From Methanomicrobiales archaeon (GTDB lineage: Archaea; Halobacteriota; Methanomicrobia; Methanomicrobiales; JACTUA01), in contig JAJRCL010000023.1 of NCBI GenBank assembly GCA_028679035.1, positions 1-5,299 of the forward strand: a DNA stretch of 5,299 bases. The letters are read 5' to 3'. The notes under the pieces were generated by a model. That model did no database searches and was not told where the DNA came from. It saw only the letters and a program-made list of their open reading frames with translations. A program made the translations under genes and the position numbers. Positions 5,059 through 5,299 of the stretch are shown here, one piece after another. Positions within the stretch are counted from its first letter, which is position 1. Each line of letters begins with the position of its first letter.

Positions 5059-5299
5059 ATGACGGCTGCAACAGAGAGAACTCTCTATCAGGCTGGATTC
5101 TGGTCAGCTCTGGTGGCGTTTGTCGCCGTTTCGGGATTCTCCATCGTGCAGATTCTGCAGGTTATTGGCGTTGTACCATACCCGTGGGATGAGATCCTTA
5201 TCTATGGATTTTCCCTTTTCATCGCGATTCCATTCATGCTCTCCATGCTTGCCCTTCACTATATACTCCCGTACGAAAAGAAGTTCTGGAGCCATGCGG
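5059..5299 (+). CDS. Uncharacterised multi-spanning membrane protein (N-terminal part, runs off the right edge)
   Basis: The first 80 codons of a hydrophobic protein without a recognised function. A short polar N-terminus (MTAATERTLYQAG) precedes a first membrane segment at about residues 14-38, rich in Val, Phe, Ala and Ile. A loop with PYPWDE (40-45) follows, then a second membrane segment at about 46-69 (LIYGFSLFIAIPF onward). After it comes a charged, aromatic loop, PYEKKFWSHA (71-80). The wording of the second segment and the loop is reminiscent of small conserved membrane proteins of roughly four segments found in bacteria and archaea, but I cannot name the family. No signal-peptide cleavage site is evident. 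The gene is separated from the MoeA operon by 171 bases with a probable terminator, so it is likely a separate transcript. The reverse-strand frame over it is a shadow. No stop codon interrupts the frame up to the window edge. Confidence 0.82.
   Translation, partial: MTAATERTLYQAGFWSALVAFVAVSGFSIVQILQVIGVVPYPWDEILIYGFSLFIAIPFMLSMLALHYILPYEKKFWSHA

Noticed and set aside
5051..5062. Three-codon mini-frame ATG AAA GTA TGA overlapping the membrane protein start
   Set aside because: It may be chance in a purine-rich leader, and nothing in the sequence shows it is translated or regulatory.

Overview
This window looks like a chromosomal segment of a methanogenic euryarchaeon, most likely of the Methanomicrobiales (Methanoregula or Methanosphaerula-like; inferred, not proven). 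The signs are an archaeal-type FtsZ with an N-terminal extension, the archaeal D-aminoacyl-tRNA deacylase DtdA in its long form, a MoeA paralogue fused to a PBP-like domain (an arrangement common in archaea), GGTGATC-type ribosome binding sites and T-rich candidate terminators.

Left half, minus strand (1-1525): dtdA followed by the start of ftsZ, which runs off the left edge. The two genes overlap by an ATGA, so tRNA proofreading and cell division are translationally linked here. The 3' third of dtdA holds an AT-rich patch with a perfect 9-bp inverted repeat (447-487) that may serve a regulatory role. 

Divergent intergenic region (1526-1661): it separates the minus-strand unit from a plus-strand operon and holds a near-symmetrical TATA-like element at 1592-1604 that could serve both directions.

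Right half, plus strand (1662-4887): a tightly packed three-gene unit. A 58-residue cysteine-containing HTH-like protein overlaps the first moeA by ATGA. That moeA overlaps a second moeA by 7 nt, and the second carries a C-terminal periplasmic-binding-protein-like domain. MoeA proteins insert molybdate or tungstate into adenylylated molybdopterin, the last step of molybdenum or tungsten cofactor synthesis. Methanogens need this for formylmethanofuran dehydrogenase and formate dehydrogenase. The two divergent MoeA copies, the fused ligand-binding domain and the small cysteine protein suggest a metal-insertion module with built-in sensing or specificity control. This is the most interesting part of the window.

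Right end (4888-5299): 171 bases of intergenic DNA with T-runs, several short inverted repeats and TATA-like candidates, then the first 80 codons of an uncharacterised multi-spanning membrane protein that runs off the right edge. I see no RNA genes, CRISPR arrays, insertion sequences or origins.
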